Shown here: positions 15,925 to 24,830 of the stretch, piece after piece
How the letters are laid out: each line of letters begins with the position of its first letter
Numbering within the stretch: position 1 is the first letter of the stretch
Source of the DNA: Flavobacterium foetidum
Lineage (GTDB): Bacteria > Bacteroidota > Bacteroidia > Flavobacteriales > Flavobacteriaceae
Assembly: GCF_004634245.1 (NCBI RefSeq)
Contig: NZ_SJTF01000005.1
Coordinates: 62,001 to 126,000, forward strand
Length of the DNA: 64,000 bases
Direction: 5' to 3'
The notes under the pieces: model-generated
Told to the model about the DNA's origin: nothing
What the model saw: the letters and a program-made list of their open reading frames with translations, nothing else
Databases searched by the model: none
Program-made: the position numbers and the translations under genes

Positions 15925-17925
15925 CTATTTTGAATACCAATTTCCGCTTTTGTCGCTTAGAATTTTTTCTGTAGAATACTGCTCAGCCTGTTTTTTAGAA
16001 AGCTGATGAGACCATTTTACCCTATTAGCAGGCTGAAAACCTTCTCCTTTACAGTTGTATTCTGCATAAAAACTATTTTTCTCGGCTTCTGGTTTTGACC
16101 AGTTCTCCCAACCTTCTGCCTTAATCTGTTTTCCCATCTCGCAGTTGATATAGACCGTTTTAGCATAAATACGCCATGGTCTTCCGAGATATACAGCTTT
16201 GGCCTCTGGATTTGAGGTTAGCTTGCATTCTTTAAAAACAAATCCGTATGGAGTTCCTTGCGGTGTCGAGGCTGCTGTGATATACGAACTTTTAATACTG
16301 TGAATAATACAATCCTCAAATACGGCAGTAGCACTCCCAAATATAAAATCTGTAGTTCCCTCAATGTAACAATCCTTAAAATACTGTTTCGCATCTTTCC
16401 CAGACAAATACAACGTATCCTGATTCCCTAAAAGATTGCAATTTGAAACTTTTACACGATTTGCAACAACAGACAAAGCAATTGCCTGTCCGCGATCTCC
16501 CGAAGCATTTTTTATTGTTAAATTTAAAACCGCACAATCATCTCCCTCTACCAAAACAGTATAGGTATAAAAAGTACTGTTTCTGCCTAAGGCGATTTTT
16601 GAAAAATTATCATCGAAGGTTATTATAGTATTCTCTTTGCTTTCGCCTTTTAAAATGACGTTTGTATTCCATTCTGGAATTCGGACTTTTTCATTGTAAG
16701 TTCCATTTTTTACAAATATGGTTACTTTCTCATAAGGAAAAGCCGGACATGCATATATGGCGTCTTGAATTTTTGTAAAATCACCAGAACCATCCTGTGC
16801 AACGGTAATAAGAGTAACATTTTTTTTATCTGAAGTACTTACTTTTGTTCCGTTTTTTACAGCCCAGTCTGGAAATTTCTTTAAAACCTCTCTAGGAGCC
16901 TCAGAATACCAAGAATAACCGTTTCGTCTTTCAGAGCCAATTTCATCGATAGATTTTTTCCTGATTCCGTCGCGGTCGCAAAAGAAAGGCTCATTGCTCT
17001 CTAAATCCATAAATCTAGCCCAAATTGGAGCTCCATTTGTAACAGGAATCATCTTTTTGTCGATGATTTTTCCTGCGTCATTCAATACTTTCTTTTCTTC
17101 TAAATTGGTGATTTTTGTTTTTTCGAACCAAGCTACCGCACTTTTTACGGCTGTAATCACTTCAGGCGAAGGTTTATCGATAGACATCAAAAGCAGCGTA
17201 ATTCTTGCCGATTCGTGGCCACTCAAAGATACCAGTTCAAAAGCTCTGGCTTTTGCCGGCAATAATGTTACTTCGTCATGTTGCGCACACCAAGCTGTTA
17301 AAACACCATTTTGTTTGTATTGCGTTTTTAAGATACAATCGATGCCTTTATCAAAGGCTTTTTTACATTTGTCAATCACCTCTTGAGACGGCTTTACACT
17401 GTAATAATTTGTCTCTTGTGCAATGTTCTTAATGACATTCAGAATGCTTACCATAGAATCGTCATTATAGGTAATATGCGTATAATATCCTTTTTTAAGA
17501 GGATAAAACTGTGGCCACCCTCCATTTGCATATTGGGCTTCGAGTAAATAGTTCAGCCCTTTTAAAAATGACTCTTTATAGCGCTCGTCTTTTGTTTGCT
17601 CATACATTTTAGACATAAAAAGCATTTCCTGAGTTGTTGCACTATTGTCTGTTGTAGTTTCAACCGCAGTGTTTTTAAGAGCCAGTAAATCTTTCTGTTG
17701 CTTTTCGGAAAGCTCCTGTTGCATCTGAATGTTTTTTGGCCATCCGCCGATATCTCTTTGATATAGCAAAACATTTTCTGCTATTTTTTTTGCTTCGTCA
17801 GTACCAAACCAAGCTGATTCATTCTTGCGAATAATTTCTGACCAGCTTTTATACTTATTTTGTGCCTTTAAGCCTAAACTTAAGCAACATACCAGTACTA
17901 AAATACTTTTCTTAATCATTTTCAT
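15925..17925 (-). CDS. Bifunctional PL10 pectate lyase - CE8 pectin methylesterase
   Basis: About 666 residues. The ATG at 17923-17925 avoids overlap with the upstream stop and gives signal peptide MKMIKKSILVLVCCLSLGLKAQ. The N-terminal ~330 residues match family PL10 pectate lyase (alpha/alpha toroid: NVLLYQRDIGGWPKNIQM, YANGGWPQFYPLKKGYY, RNGYSWYSEAPREVLKKFPDW). The C-terminal ~300 residues are a CE8 pectin methylesterase beta-helix: DGSGDFTKIQDAI, GQAIAL, QDTLY, GTTDFIFGSATAVFEDC with the catalytic aspartates, and YLGRPWR. One exported polypeptide could therefore demethylate homogalacturonan and cleave it by beta-elimination, producing the unsaturated ends used by GH105 and KduI/KduD. Confidence 0.92.
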   Translation of the reverse strand: MKMIKKSILVLVCCLSLGLKAQNKYKSWSEIIRKNESAWFGTDEAKKIAENVLLYQRDIGGWPKNIQMQQELSEKQQKDLLALKNTAVETTTDNSATTQEMLFMSKMYEQTKDERYKESFLKGLNYLLEAQYANGGWPQFYPLKKGYYTHITYNDDSMVSILNVIKNIAQETNYYSVKPSQEVIDKCKKAFDKGIDCILKTQYKQNGVLTAWCAQHDEVTLLPAKARAFELVSLSGHESARITLLLMSIDKPSPEVITAVKSAVAWFEKTKITNLEEKKVLNDAGKIIDKKMIPVTNGAPIWARFMDLESNEPFFCDRDGIRKKSIDEIGSERRNGYSWYSEAPREVLKKFPDWAVKNGTKVSTSDKKNVTLITVAQDGSGDFTKIQDAIYACPAFPYEKVTIFVKNGTYNEKVRIPEWNTNVILKGESKENTIITFDDNFSKIALGRNSTFYTYTVLVEGDDCAVLNLTIKNASGDRGQAIALSVVANRVKVSNCNLLGNQDTLYLSGKDAKQYFKDCYIEGTTDFIFGSATAVFEDCIIHSIKSSYITAASTPQGTPYGFVFKECKLTSNPEAKAVYLGRPWRIYAKTVYINCEMGKQIKAEGWENWSKPEAEKNSFYAEYNCKGEGFQPANRVKWSHQLSKKQAEQYSTEKILSDKSGNWYSK

Positions 17926-17932
17926 TAGCTTG

Positions 17933-19528
17933 TTATTTTGTAACTCTAAACCAGTCGACGGCAACATTTCCTGAATCGTTGGTGACCTTTTCTCCTAATG
18001 CAAAAAGACCAACTTTAGCGCCGATCCATTTTCCTTCTACAGCAGTAAAATCATTTCCAAGTTTCTCGTAATTTTTGTCGTCAAAACTGTAATAAAAGCT
18101 ACAGATTGCACCTTTTTTGACTTTTACTCTTAAGTAAATTGTGTTTTCTGTTATTGAAATTGGTTTAGATTCTGATTCTGAAACGGTCTTATTAAAAGTT
18201 CCTGTTTTTTGACTTAGATACAATTTTCCATCATTATTTTTTAAAGATAAATAACTGTAGTCCAATCCCATTATAATCAAACCTGTAGATTCACCATTTA
18301 TTCTTGAGTTAAATGTTAATTTTGTTGTAGCTGTAAATTCTTCTGCGGGAAATTTTTGCAACAACAGATTTGGCGCATTAAAAATATTTTTACTGTTGAC
18401 CGTAGGCTGGCAATACAAATTCAAATACCCTAGACTTGTCGTCATTCCCCAATTGATTTGCTTATTGGCCTGCCACTGCCATTGCAGACCTAATTCAGGA
18501 GTATTGAATTCATCTGATTCGGCAGGTGTTTCTATGCTATACTTTTTTCCTACGTTAGGTTTTTTAAAAGTCGTAACAGGCTCTCCAATTCCGTTTTTAT
18601 CGAAATCCTGCCCCATTACAGGCCAATCATTTACCCATTTCATTGGTTGCAAATGAACGATACGTCCATAAGCGCCTTTATCTTGAAAATGAAAAAACCA
18701 ATCTTCACCTGTCTGAGTTGTAACCCACGCCCCCTGATGCGGGCCATTTACATTTGTTGAACCTTGTTCTAAAACTTTTTTCTTTTCATAAGGACCAAAA
18801 ACATTTTTTGATCTTAAAACTGTCTGCCAACCAGTAGGAACACCTCCTGCTGGAGCAAAAATGTAATAATAATTATTCCTCTTATAGAATTTTGGACCTT
18901 CAATTGTTCCTTCTCCCTCATGACCGTCAATAACCATCACTTCATCATTATTTACTTTAGTTCCATCCGGACTCATAGTACAGACAACCAGCAAACTTTT
19001 AATCTGTGCACGGCTACCTGCAAAGGCGTGTACCAAATAGGCTTTACCATCATTATCCCAAAGCGGACTCGGGTCTATCAGCCCAGTTCCGGCTTTAACC
19101 AGAAGAGGTTCAGACCAAGGGCCTGACGCTTTTTTGGCTTTAATCATATAAATTCCAAAATCTGGATCAGGATAATAGATATAAAATTCATTGTTATGAT
19201 AAGTGATACATGGCGCCCAGACTCCGTTGCCATGCTGAACTTTATCATAGGTTTGGAAAGGCGGCTGTTTGGTGAGTGCATGGCCTATTATTTTCCAATT
19301 TACCAAATCTTTAGAATGTAAAATAGGAAGTCCCGGAATACAATTAAAAGAAGAAGCTGTCATATAATAATCATCGCCTACACGTACCACATCTGGATCG
19401 GAGTAATCTGCGTGGAGAATCGGATTTGTATATGTTCCGTCTCCATTATCTGAAACCCAAACTTGAGCGTTGTTCTTCTGAAAAGACAAAAAATAAAGAA
19501 GAAAAAAGATGATTTGAATGTTTTTCAT
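17933..19528 (-). CDS. GH43 family arabinan/xylan-type glycosidase
   Basis: Exported enzyme of 531 residues with signal peptide ending KNNAQ. The five-bladed propeller (about 25-340) shows the GH43 acids: base D44 in YSDPDVVR, the pKa-modulating D in TGLIDPSPLW and acid E in GEGTIEGPKFY. The C-terminal ~190 residues form a beta-sandwich (SDEFNTPELGLQWQWQANKQ onwards, ending ATVEG-like VAVDWFRV) typical of GH43 enzymes with a C2/DUF1349-type module. It probably removes arabinose or xylose side chains from rhamnogalacturonan; the exact linkage cannot be read from sequence. It sits between GH105 and PL10-CE8 in the same direction. Confidence 0.87.
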   Translation of the reverse strand: MKNIQIIFFLLYFLSFQKNNAQVWVSDNGDGTYTNPILHADYSDPDVVRVGDDYYMTASSFNCIPGLPILHSKDLVNWKIIGHALTKQPPFQTYDKVQHGNGVWAPCITYHNNEFYIYYPDPDFGIYMIKAKKASGPWSEPLLVKAGTGLIDPSPLWDNDGKAYLVHAFAGSRAQIKSLLVVCTMSPDGTKVNNDEVMVIDGHEGEGTIEGPKFYKRNNYYYIFAPAGGVPTGWQTVLRSKNVFGPYEKKKVLEQGSTNVNGPHQGAWVTTQTGEDWFFHFQDKGAYGRIVHLQPMKWVNDWPVMGQDFDKNGIGEPVTTFKKPNVGKKYSIETPAESDEFNTPELGLQWQWQANKQINWGMTTSLGYLNLYCQPTVNSKNIFNAPNLLLQKFPAEEFTATTKLTFNSRINGESTGLIIMGLDYSYLSLKNNDGKLYLSQKTGTFNKTVSESESKPISITENTIYLRVKVKKGAICSFYYSFDDKNYEKLGNDFTAVEGKWIGAKVGLFALGEKVTNDSGNVAVDWFRVTK

Positions 19529-19554
19529 TTTAAAATGTTTGGCTTAATAAACTA

Positions 19555-19587
19555 AATCCCGACAGGTGTAAAAAACTTGACGGGATT
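19555..19587 (-). promoter_or_regulatory. Intercistronic hairpin between GH105 and GH43
   Basis: AATCCCG (19555-19561) and CGGGATT (19581-19587) can pair across the gap between the two genes. There is no T-run, so a processing or stabilising hairpin is more likely than a terminator. Confidence 0.4.
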
Positions 19588-19615
19588 AAGCTTATAGATA
19601 ATTCACAATACTCTT

Positions 19616-20839
19616 TTATCTGTTCAATTCTAAAGCAGCCAAAATAAACGGACCTGTTGCTTTAGGATCATTGTCTTTTTTTCTCTCGTTTACATAATAT
19701 TCGTAAGAACCATCACGATATGGAGTTCCTCCTAAACCAGCAACCTGACAGCAATTGGTTAAAGTTATTCCGCCATCTTCGTCTACTTTTTTAATCAATA
19801 CTTTTGTAAGTCCGTCAAAAGCTTTATTAGCCAGTTTTTTATATTTTGCTGGTAAATATCCTTTGTTTGCTCCTTTGGCAAAAGCATACGAAAACATTGC
19901 AGAACCTGAAGCCTCTAAATAGTTGTCTTTTCCTCCTGCTCTGTCTGTAACCTGATACCACAATCCTGATTTATCTTGATATTTAGCCAAAGCTTCTGAT
20001 GCGTTGTTTAAGTACTTAACCAACTCTTTTTGTTTTGGATGATCTTTTGGAAAATAATCAAGAACATCGACTAAAGCCATAACATACCAACCTAGAGCTC
20101 TAGACCAAAAATTTGGAGAATTACCTGTTTCTTTATTAGCCCACGGCATCTGCTTGCTTTCGTCCCAACCGTGGTACAATAATCCTGTTTTAGGATCTGT
20201 GGCATGAAGCTGAATCAATTCGAACTGTTTCGCAATATCATCTAAACTTTTACCATTTTCAAAAGTAACAGTATACTGAGCATAAAATGGTTCTCCCATA
20301 TACAATCCGTCAAGCCACATCTGGTTTGGATAAATCTGTTTATGCCAAAATCCGCCGCTAGCTGTTCTTGGCTGTTCTTGCAATTGCTGACGTATCTGTT
20401 GCAACGCTTTTAAATATTTATCCTGTTTTGTTTCTGCGTAGATATCAAAAAGCAGACGCCCTGGTACAACTAAATCGATATTAAACTTGTCAAATTCGTA
20501 TGTTTTGATAGAACCGTCTTCTTGCACCAATTCATCTACATAACCTCTCACATAAGCTTTGTATCTCGGATCTGGATTTTTTTTGTATAATTCTTCGATA
20601 GAATGCAAAACCAAAGCATGTACATAGTCCCATTTTGGTTTTTTCGCATCATCTAGCATATAAGATTGTGGATGGCGTTTCATTAAAGTCAAAGCCATTT
20701 TATCAGACCATTTCAAATTCTTTCCAATTACAATCTCCTTGTTTGCTGGTTGTTGTGATGTTACTTTACAACTTGTAATGGTCATAACGCAAATCATTAA
20801 AACCGACATAAAATAACGATTCTTTCTACTGTTCTTCAT
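19616..20839 (-). CDS. GH105 unsaturated glucuronyl/rhamnogalacturonyl hydrolase (lipoprotein)
   Basis: 407 residues with a lipoprotein signal (MSVLMICVMTITSC), so it is probably anchored in a membrane facing the periplasm. An alpha/alpha barrel with the GH105 motifs GGFWHKQIYPNQMWLDGLYMG (catalytic Asp in WLDG), ATDPKTGLLYHGWDE, SPNFWSRALGWYVMALVDVL and SGLWYQVTD is seen. GH105 enzymes remove the 4,5-unsaturated uronate left at the non-reducing end by pectate or rhamnogalacturonan lyases, and the product feeds KduI/KduD. It is 22 bp downstream of a paralogue (20862-22079) with near-identical motif order. Confidence 0.92.
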   Translation of the reverse strand: MKNSRKNRYFMSVLMICVMTITSCKVTSQQPANKEIVIGKNLKWSDKMALTLMKRHPQSYMLDDAKKPKWDYVHALVLHSIEELYKKNPDPRYKAYVRGYVDELVQEDGSIKTYEFDKFNIDLVVPGRLLFDIYAETKQDKYLKALQQIRQQLQEQPRTASGGFWHKQIYPNQMWLDGLYMGEPFYAQYTVTFENGKSLDDIAKQFELIQLHATDPKTGLLYHGWDESKQMPWANKETGNSPNFWSRALGWYVMALVDVLDYFPKDHPKQKELVKYLNNASEALAKYQDKSGLWYQVTDRAGGKDNYLEASGSAMFSYAFAKGANKGYLPAKYKKLANKAFDGLTKVLIKKVDEDGGITLTNCCQVAGLGGTPYRDGSYEYYVNERKKDNDPKATGPFILAALELNR

Positions 20840-20861
20840 TTCAAAATATATTTAAATTCTA

Positions 20862-22079
20862 CTATTTTTCTAATTCTAATGCGGCTAAAATAAATGGTCC
20901 CAAGCCATGCGAATTGTCCACTTTAATTTTTTCGCCTATATAATATTCATACGAACCATCTCGATACGGATTCCCCCCCAATCCTGCACTGGCACATACT
21001 TGAGTAATGTGTATTTCTCCGTCGGAATCTAGCGTAATTAATTCCTTTATAATTCCGTTAAAACCTTTTAAGGCTGCTTTTTTATAATTTTCTGGTAAAT
21101 ATCCCTTATTATATCCTTTTGCAAAAGCATAAACAAACATTTCTGATCCCGAAGCTTCAAGATAGTTCCCTTTTTTATTTCCTGCATCTGTAACTTGATA
21201 CCACAAGCCCGATTTGTCCTGATATTTTAAAACCGCCTTGGAAATATCGTTTAAATACCGAATCAGCTCTTTTCTTTTCGGATGATCTTTCGGCATATAA
21301 TCCAATACATCGGTCAAAGCCATCATATACCAGCCGATAGAACGTGACCAAAAATTCGGTGAAGTTCCAGTTTCCTTGTTTGCCCAGCCCATTTGTTTGC
21401 TTTCATCCCACGCATGAAAAAGAAGTCCTGTCTTTGGATCTAACGTATGTTTGTGAATTTCTTCAAACTGTTTTGCGATATCATCAAATGCCGTTCCATT
21501 TTCAAATACAGTAGTATAACGAGCGTAAAATGGCGCTCCCATATACAAACCATCAAGCCACATCTGGTACGGATAAATCTTTTTGTGCCAAAATCCGCCA
21601 GAATTTGTTCTCGGATGCGTGTCCAGCTGTTTTCTTAAAGTCTGCATCGCAATAAGATAGCGCTGTTCCTTTGTAGAATCGTAAAGGTCAAAAAGAATTT
21701 TGCCCGCATTAATATTGTCAATATTGTAATCCTCTAACTTGTAATTCAGTATTTCTCCTTTTTCATTTATAGCAGAATCAGCATAATCCTTTGCATATTC
21801 CAAATAAATCGGATTTTTTGTCTTCTTATACAATTGTTCAAAAGACATCATCGCTAGACCTAACTTATAGTCCCATTTAGGTTTTTCATTATTATCAATT
21901 TGCCATGCTTTTGGGGCTCGTTTCATGATAGAAAGAGCCATTCTTTCCGACCATTTCAATTGGTTAGAAATTACATTTTTGCTTTCCAGATTTTGAGCAG
22001 TGATTTTGCCATTCAAAATGAATAGAAAAGCAATAATACATTTTGTAAAATTGACTTTTATTATAACGGCTTTAGTCAT
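20862..22079 (-). CDS. GH105 unsaturated rhamnogalacturonyl hydrolase (signal-peptide form)
   Basis: 405 residues. A signal peptide (CIIAFLFILNGKITAQ) without a lipobox cysteine suggests a soluble periplasmic enzyme, unlike its lipoprotein paralogue downstream. Motifs: GGFWHKKIYPYQMWLDGLYMG, LDPKTGLLFHAWDESKQMGW, GTSPNFWSRSIGWYMMALTDVL, SGLWYQVTD. The two GH105 copies are clearly duplicates but have diverged throughout, so they may act on different unsaturated products (homogalacturonan versus rhamnogalacturonan derived); this is inference. It lies 28 bp downstream of the alpha/beta hydrolase gene. Confidence 0.92.
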   Translation of the reverse strand: MTKAVIIKVNFTKCIIAFLFILNGKITAQNLESKNVISNQLKWSERMALSIMKRAPKAWQIDNNEKPKWDYKLGLAMMSFEQLYKKTKNPIYLEYAKDYADSAINEKGEILNYKLEDYNIDNINAGKILFDLYDSTKEQRYLIAMQTLRKQLDTHPRTNSGGFWHKKIYPYQMWLDGLYMGAPFYARYTTVFENGTAFDDIAKQFEEIHKHTLDPKTGLLFHAWDESKQMGWANKETGTSPNFWSRSIGWYMMALTDVLDYMPKDHPKRKELIRYLNDISKAVLKYQDKSGLWYQVTDAGNKKGNYLEASGSEMFVYAFAKGYNKGYLPENYKKAALKGFNGIIKELITLDSDGEIHITQVCASAGLGGNPYRDGSYEYYIGEKIKVDNSHGLGPFILAALELEK

Positions 22080-22107
22080 ATGTTTTACGAATTTTCGAGT
22101 ATTCTAA

Positions 22108-23046
22108 TTATTTAAAAATTCTATCTAAAAATTGTGTTGTGTACGAAACTGTTTGACTAAACCATGGCTCAAAAAACCAAAAAGAATGAGGTGAATCGGG
22201 AATAGTTTCTACCTTATTATAGATTTTATTGTTATTCAAAATCTTAATCATATCGTCTCTCCCTGCATGGAATCTCGGAATACTACTGCAAATAAATAAT
22301 GTTGGAGGAGTATTTTTATCTGTATGTGTTAATGCAGAAGCCACTTTCCAAGTTTCTGGATTCTCATCTGATTTTCCTCCCAGCCAAAAAGCTGCCATAT
22401 CTCCCTCTGATGATTCCGGATGCTTAAATGCCAAAACACCATCTACATCTATAATTGCATGCACTTTTGAAGAAGATTTACTCTTAAAAGATTTATCCTC
22501 AAAAATAGGATTGTTGTTTGTTGTACCAATCAAAGCTGCCATTTGGCCTCCTGAAGAACAGCCTAAAACCGCAATTTTGTCTGGGTCAACATTAAACTTT
22601 CCAGCATTCTTCTTTATAAATTTTATAGCATTTTTTACATCTATAACTCCTGTCGGATATTTGGCTTCTAGTGATAATCTGTACTCGATTGGAAAGCACG
22701 AATATCCTTTTGCTGCAATTTCTTTTGCTAAAAACTGCATCTGACTTTTATTTCCTGATCTCCAGCCTCCGCCGTGTATCATAATCAGACCTGGATTTTT
22801 CCTGTTCTTTTTATTTATGAAAGCATCAAAATGCAAAATTCGGCCTTGCTCCTGATTATAAATTATATCCAATTTCTCCTGAATATCAGGATTAGATTTT
22901 ATTTGGGGAATTGTAATGAAGGGATACTTTTTTTGTAATTTATCATACGTGCTTTTAACTGTGTAAGACGTATCTACCTTATACTGCTGGCTGTTTGCTT
23001 TAAAAGCGATAAAAAGCACCAATAAAATTACTCTAATATTTTTCAT
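22108..23046 (-). CDS. Exported alpha/beta-hydrolase esterase (BD-FAE/acetyl esterase type)
   Basis: 312 residues with signal peptide MKNIRVILLVLFIAFKANSQ. Oxyanion motif HGGGWRSGNKSQ, nucleophile elbow GCSSGGQMAAL and catalytic histidine in IPDSPHSFWFF mark a hormone-sensitive-lipase-like or feruloyl-esterase-like alpha/beta hydrolase. In a pectin operon it probably removes acetyl or feruloyl groups from side chains or oligosaccharides; the substrate cannot be read from sequence. It is the first gene after the SusC/SusD pair, separated by a hairpin that may lower downstream expression. Confidence 0.8.
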   Translation of the reverse strand: MKNIRVILLVLFIAFKANSQQYKVDTSYTVKSTYDKLQKKYPFITIPQIKSNPDIQEKLDIIYNQEQGRILHFDAFINKKNRKNPGLIMIHGGGWRSGNKSQMQFLAKEIAAKGYSCFPIEYRLSLEAKYPTGVIDVKNAIKFIKKNAGKFNVDPDKIAVLGCSSGGQMAALIGTTNNNPIFEDKSFKSKSSSKVHAIIDVDGVLAFKHPESSEGDMAAFWLGGKSDENPETWKVASALTHTDKNTPPTLFICSSIPRFHAGRDDMIKILNNNKIYNKVETIPDSPHSFWFFEPWFSQTVSYTTQFLDRIFK

Positions 23047-23073
23047 TTTAAATTTTCAATTGTAGTTAAGAAA

Positions 23074-23097
23074 GGAGTTCGACAAAAGTCAAACTCC
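23074..23097 (-). terminator. Attenuator-like hairpin between susD and the esterase
   Basis: GGAGTTCGAC and GTCAAACTCC pair (9 of 10 bp, loop AAAA), followed on the minus strand by CTCCTTTCTT. It is probably a partial terminator or processing site that sets SusC/SusD expression above that of the downstream enzymes (inference). Confidence 0.5.
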
Positions 23098-23144
23098 TTT
23101 TTAACTCTTCAAAAAACAAATAGTCTCAAAAAACTAACAAATTA

Positions 23145-24818
23145 CTAATAACCAGGATTTTGAGGAAAATCTTTGTTTTGGTTTAGATCCAAAACAGATT
23201 GTGGTATAGGTCTTAATATTTTAAGTGCACCTCCAATACCAACAAAATTTGATGCCTTAATTTTATAATTATGAGCAGATGCTCTTGCAACAAGAGTTCC
23301 GGTACGTTTTAAATCAAACCAACGTTTATATTCTCCTAATAACTCTCTTCCTCTTTCATCTAAGATATAATCGATATTAAATTGTCCGATAGTTGCATTA
23401 GCCACTCCTGCTCTTCTTCTTACTTCATTCAAACGATCTAATCCTGTTGAAGGGACTCCAGCTTTTAAATAAGCTTCTGCAGCAATTAAATACGTTTCAC
23501 CTAGTCTTGCTACAATAACATCTCTTGTACTAACTGGTCCCGTACTAGAAGGGGTAGTAGGGTCTGGATCATCAAATTTTTTAACTGGAATCGTGTAGCA
23601 ATCTAAGTTTTTAATCAAAGTGTGAGCCGCAGAATATTCTCCCCAAGGATGGTATACAAACGTAGCTGCTAATCGGGAAGCATTGGTTGTCATCCATGCT
23701 GTTCTATCGGCCGGAGTAAACCATTTCGGCTCATAAAAATGTCTTACTTTTAAGGATGCCGGATTTGAACTTCTATAATACGGATAATATAAAACTGTTT
23801 TAGTTACTCCATTTGTAGTTTCAGGTCCTTCTAGAATTTCAGTCATAAAAGTAGCATCCCATCTCTTATCTCCTTTTTCATATAACCCCAATGCATAATC
23901 TGTTGGACATAAGTTGTAACTTCTTAAAGGAGCACCTGTTTCTGCTCCTCCTAAATATGAACTAAAATAGTAAAACTGATTATTTCCAAGTTTTGTTGGA
24001 TCTGTGCTAGTAGAAGCTTTATCGTATTGGACAGAAAAAATAGTTTCTGCATTTAAATCGTTTCCTGGTTTAAACAATTGGTCCCAAGCAACATTCAATG
24101 CTTGTCCCGCTATTGCGGCATCAGCATAAGCAGCGGCTTTAGCGAAATCATCTGGTTTACCAAAGGTTTCATATCCTCTAGTTAGATAAACTTTAGCCAA
24201 TAAATCGTTAACGGCTCTTTTATTTACTTTTCCTGCTGTACTGTAGGCAGCAGTTCCTGCATTTGCTAAAGCAAAATCAAGATCAGAAATTATCTGGGTA
24301 TAAACTTCTTCAGCGGTGTTTCTTGTAAAAGAGAGAACTGGTGTGGTAATATGCTCATTTACAACGGGAACACCTCCATAAGTCTGTACTAATAAAAAAT
24401 AAGCCTGAGCTCTTAAAAATCTTGCTTCACCCACCAAAGTGTTCAAGTTCGCTGTTTGTTCCGTTATAGTTGAGTAATAAATCGTTTTATTGACTGACTG
24501 AATCAATTGATAACAAGGAGTATACAAATCGGCCACATTCTCCGAAGAAGGGATCAAAAGCGTATACTGGCTTAAACCTGCAGGTTCTGGGCCTCTTCCT
24601 TCGGCATACATATCTGTTCCTGCTTCAAAAAGCCATGGATTTCCGCCATAAATACTTTTTAGCCAAGCATAATTAGTATTTATTAATAATTGAAATCCTG
24701 AAGCTGTCTTATAAGTTGCGTCTGCAGGTACATAAGAGCGGCTATCTTCTTCAATATAATCGCTGCATGAACTTACAGAAACAGCAATTATCCCTAGCAT
24801 TATTATGATTTTTTTCAT
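23145..24818 (-). CDS. SusD/RagB-family surface glycan-binding lipoprotein
   Basis: 557 residues. A lipoprotein signal (MLGIIAVSVSSC) places it on the outer membrane. The SusD fold is seen in order: an N-terminal helical TPR-like region with LVGEARFLRAQAYFLLVQTYGGVPVV, AEEVYTQIISDLDFAL and AKVYLTRGYETFG, and C-terminal RLGETYLIAAEAYLKAG, LNEVRRRAGV, ILDERGRELLGEYKRWFDLKRTG. It caps the SusC transporter and delivers pectic oligosaccharides to it. Encoded 12 bp downstream of susC. Confidence 0.95.
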   Translation of the reverse strand: MKKIIIMLGIIAVSVSSCSDYIEEDSRSYVPADATYKTASGFQLLINTNYAWLKSIYGGNPWLFEAGTDMYAEGRGPEPAGLSQYTLLIPSSENVADLYTPCYQLIQSVNKTIYYSTITEQTANLNTLVGEARFLRAQAYFLLVQTYGGVPVVNEHITTPVLSFTRNTAEEVYTQIISDLDFALANAGTAAYSTAGKVNKRAVNDLLAKVYLTRGYETFGKPDDFAKAAAYADAAIAGQALNVAWDQLFKPGNDLNAETIFSVQYDKASTSTDPTKLGNNQFYYFSSYLGGAETGAPLRSYNLCPTDYALGLYEKGDKRWDATFMTEILEGPETTNGVTKTVLYYPYYRSSNPASLKVRHFYEPKWFTPADRTAWMTTNASRLAATFVYHPWGEYSAAHTLIKNLDCYTIPVKKFDDPDPTTPSSTGPVSTRDVIVARLGETYLIAAEAYLKAGVPSTGLDRLNEVRRRAGVANATIGQFNIDYILDERGRELLGEYKRWFDLKRTGTLVARASAHNYKIKASNFVGIGGALKILRPIPQSVLDLNQNKDFPQNPGY

Positions 24819-24830
24819 TAGATATCTTTA

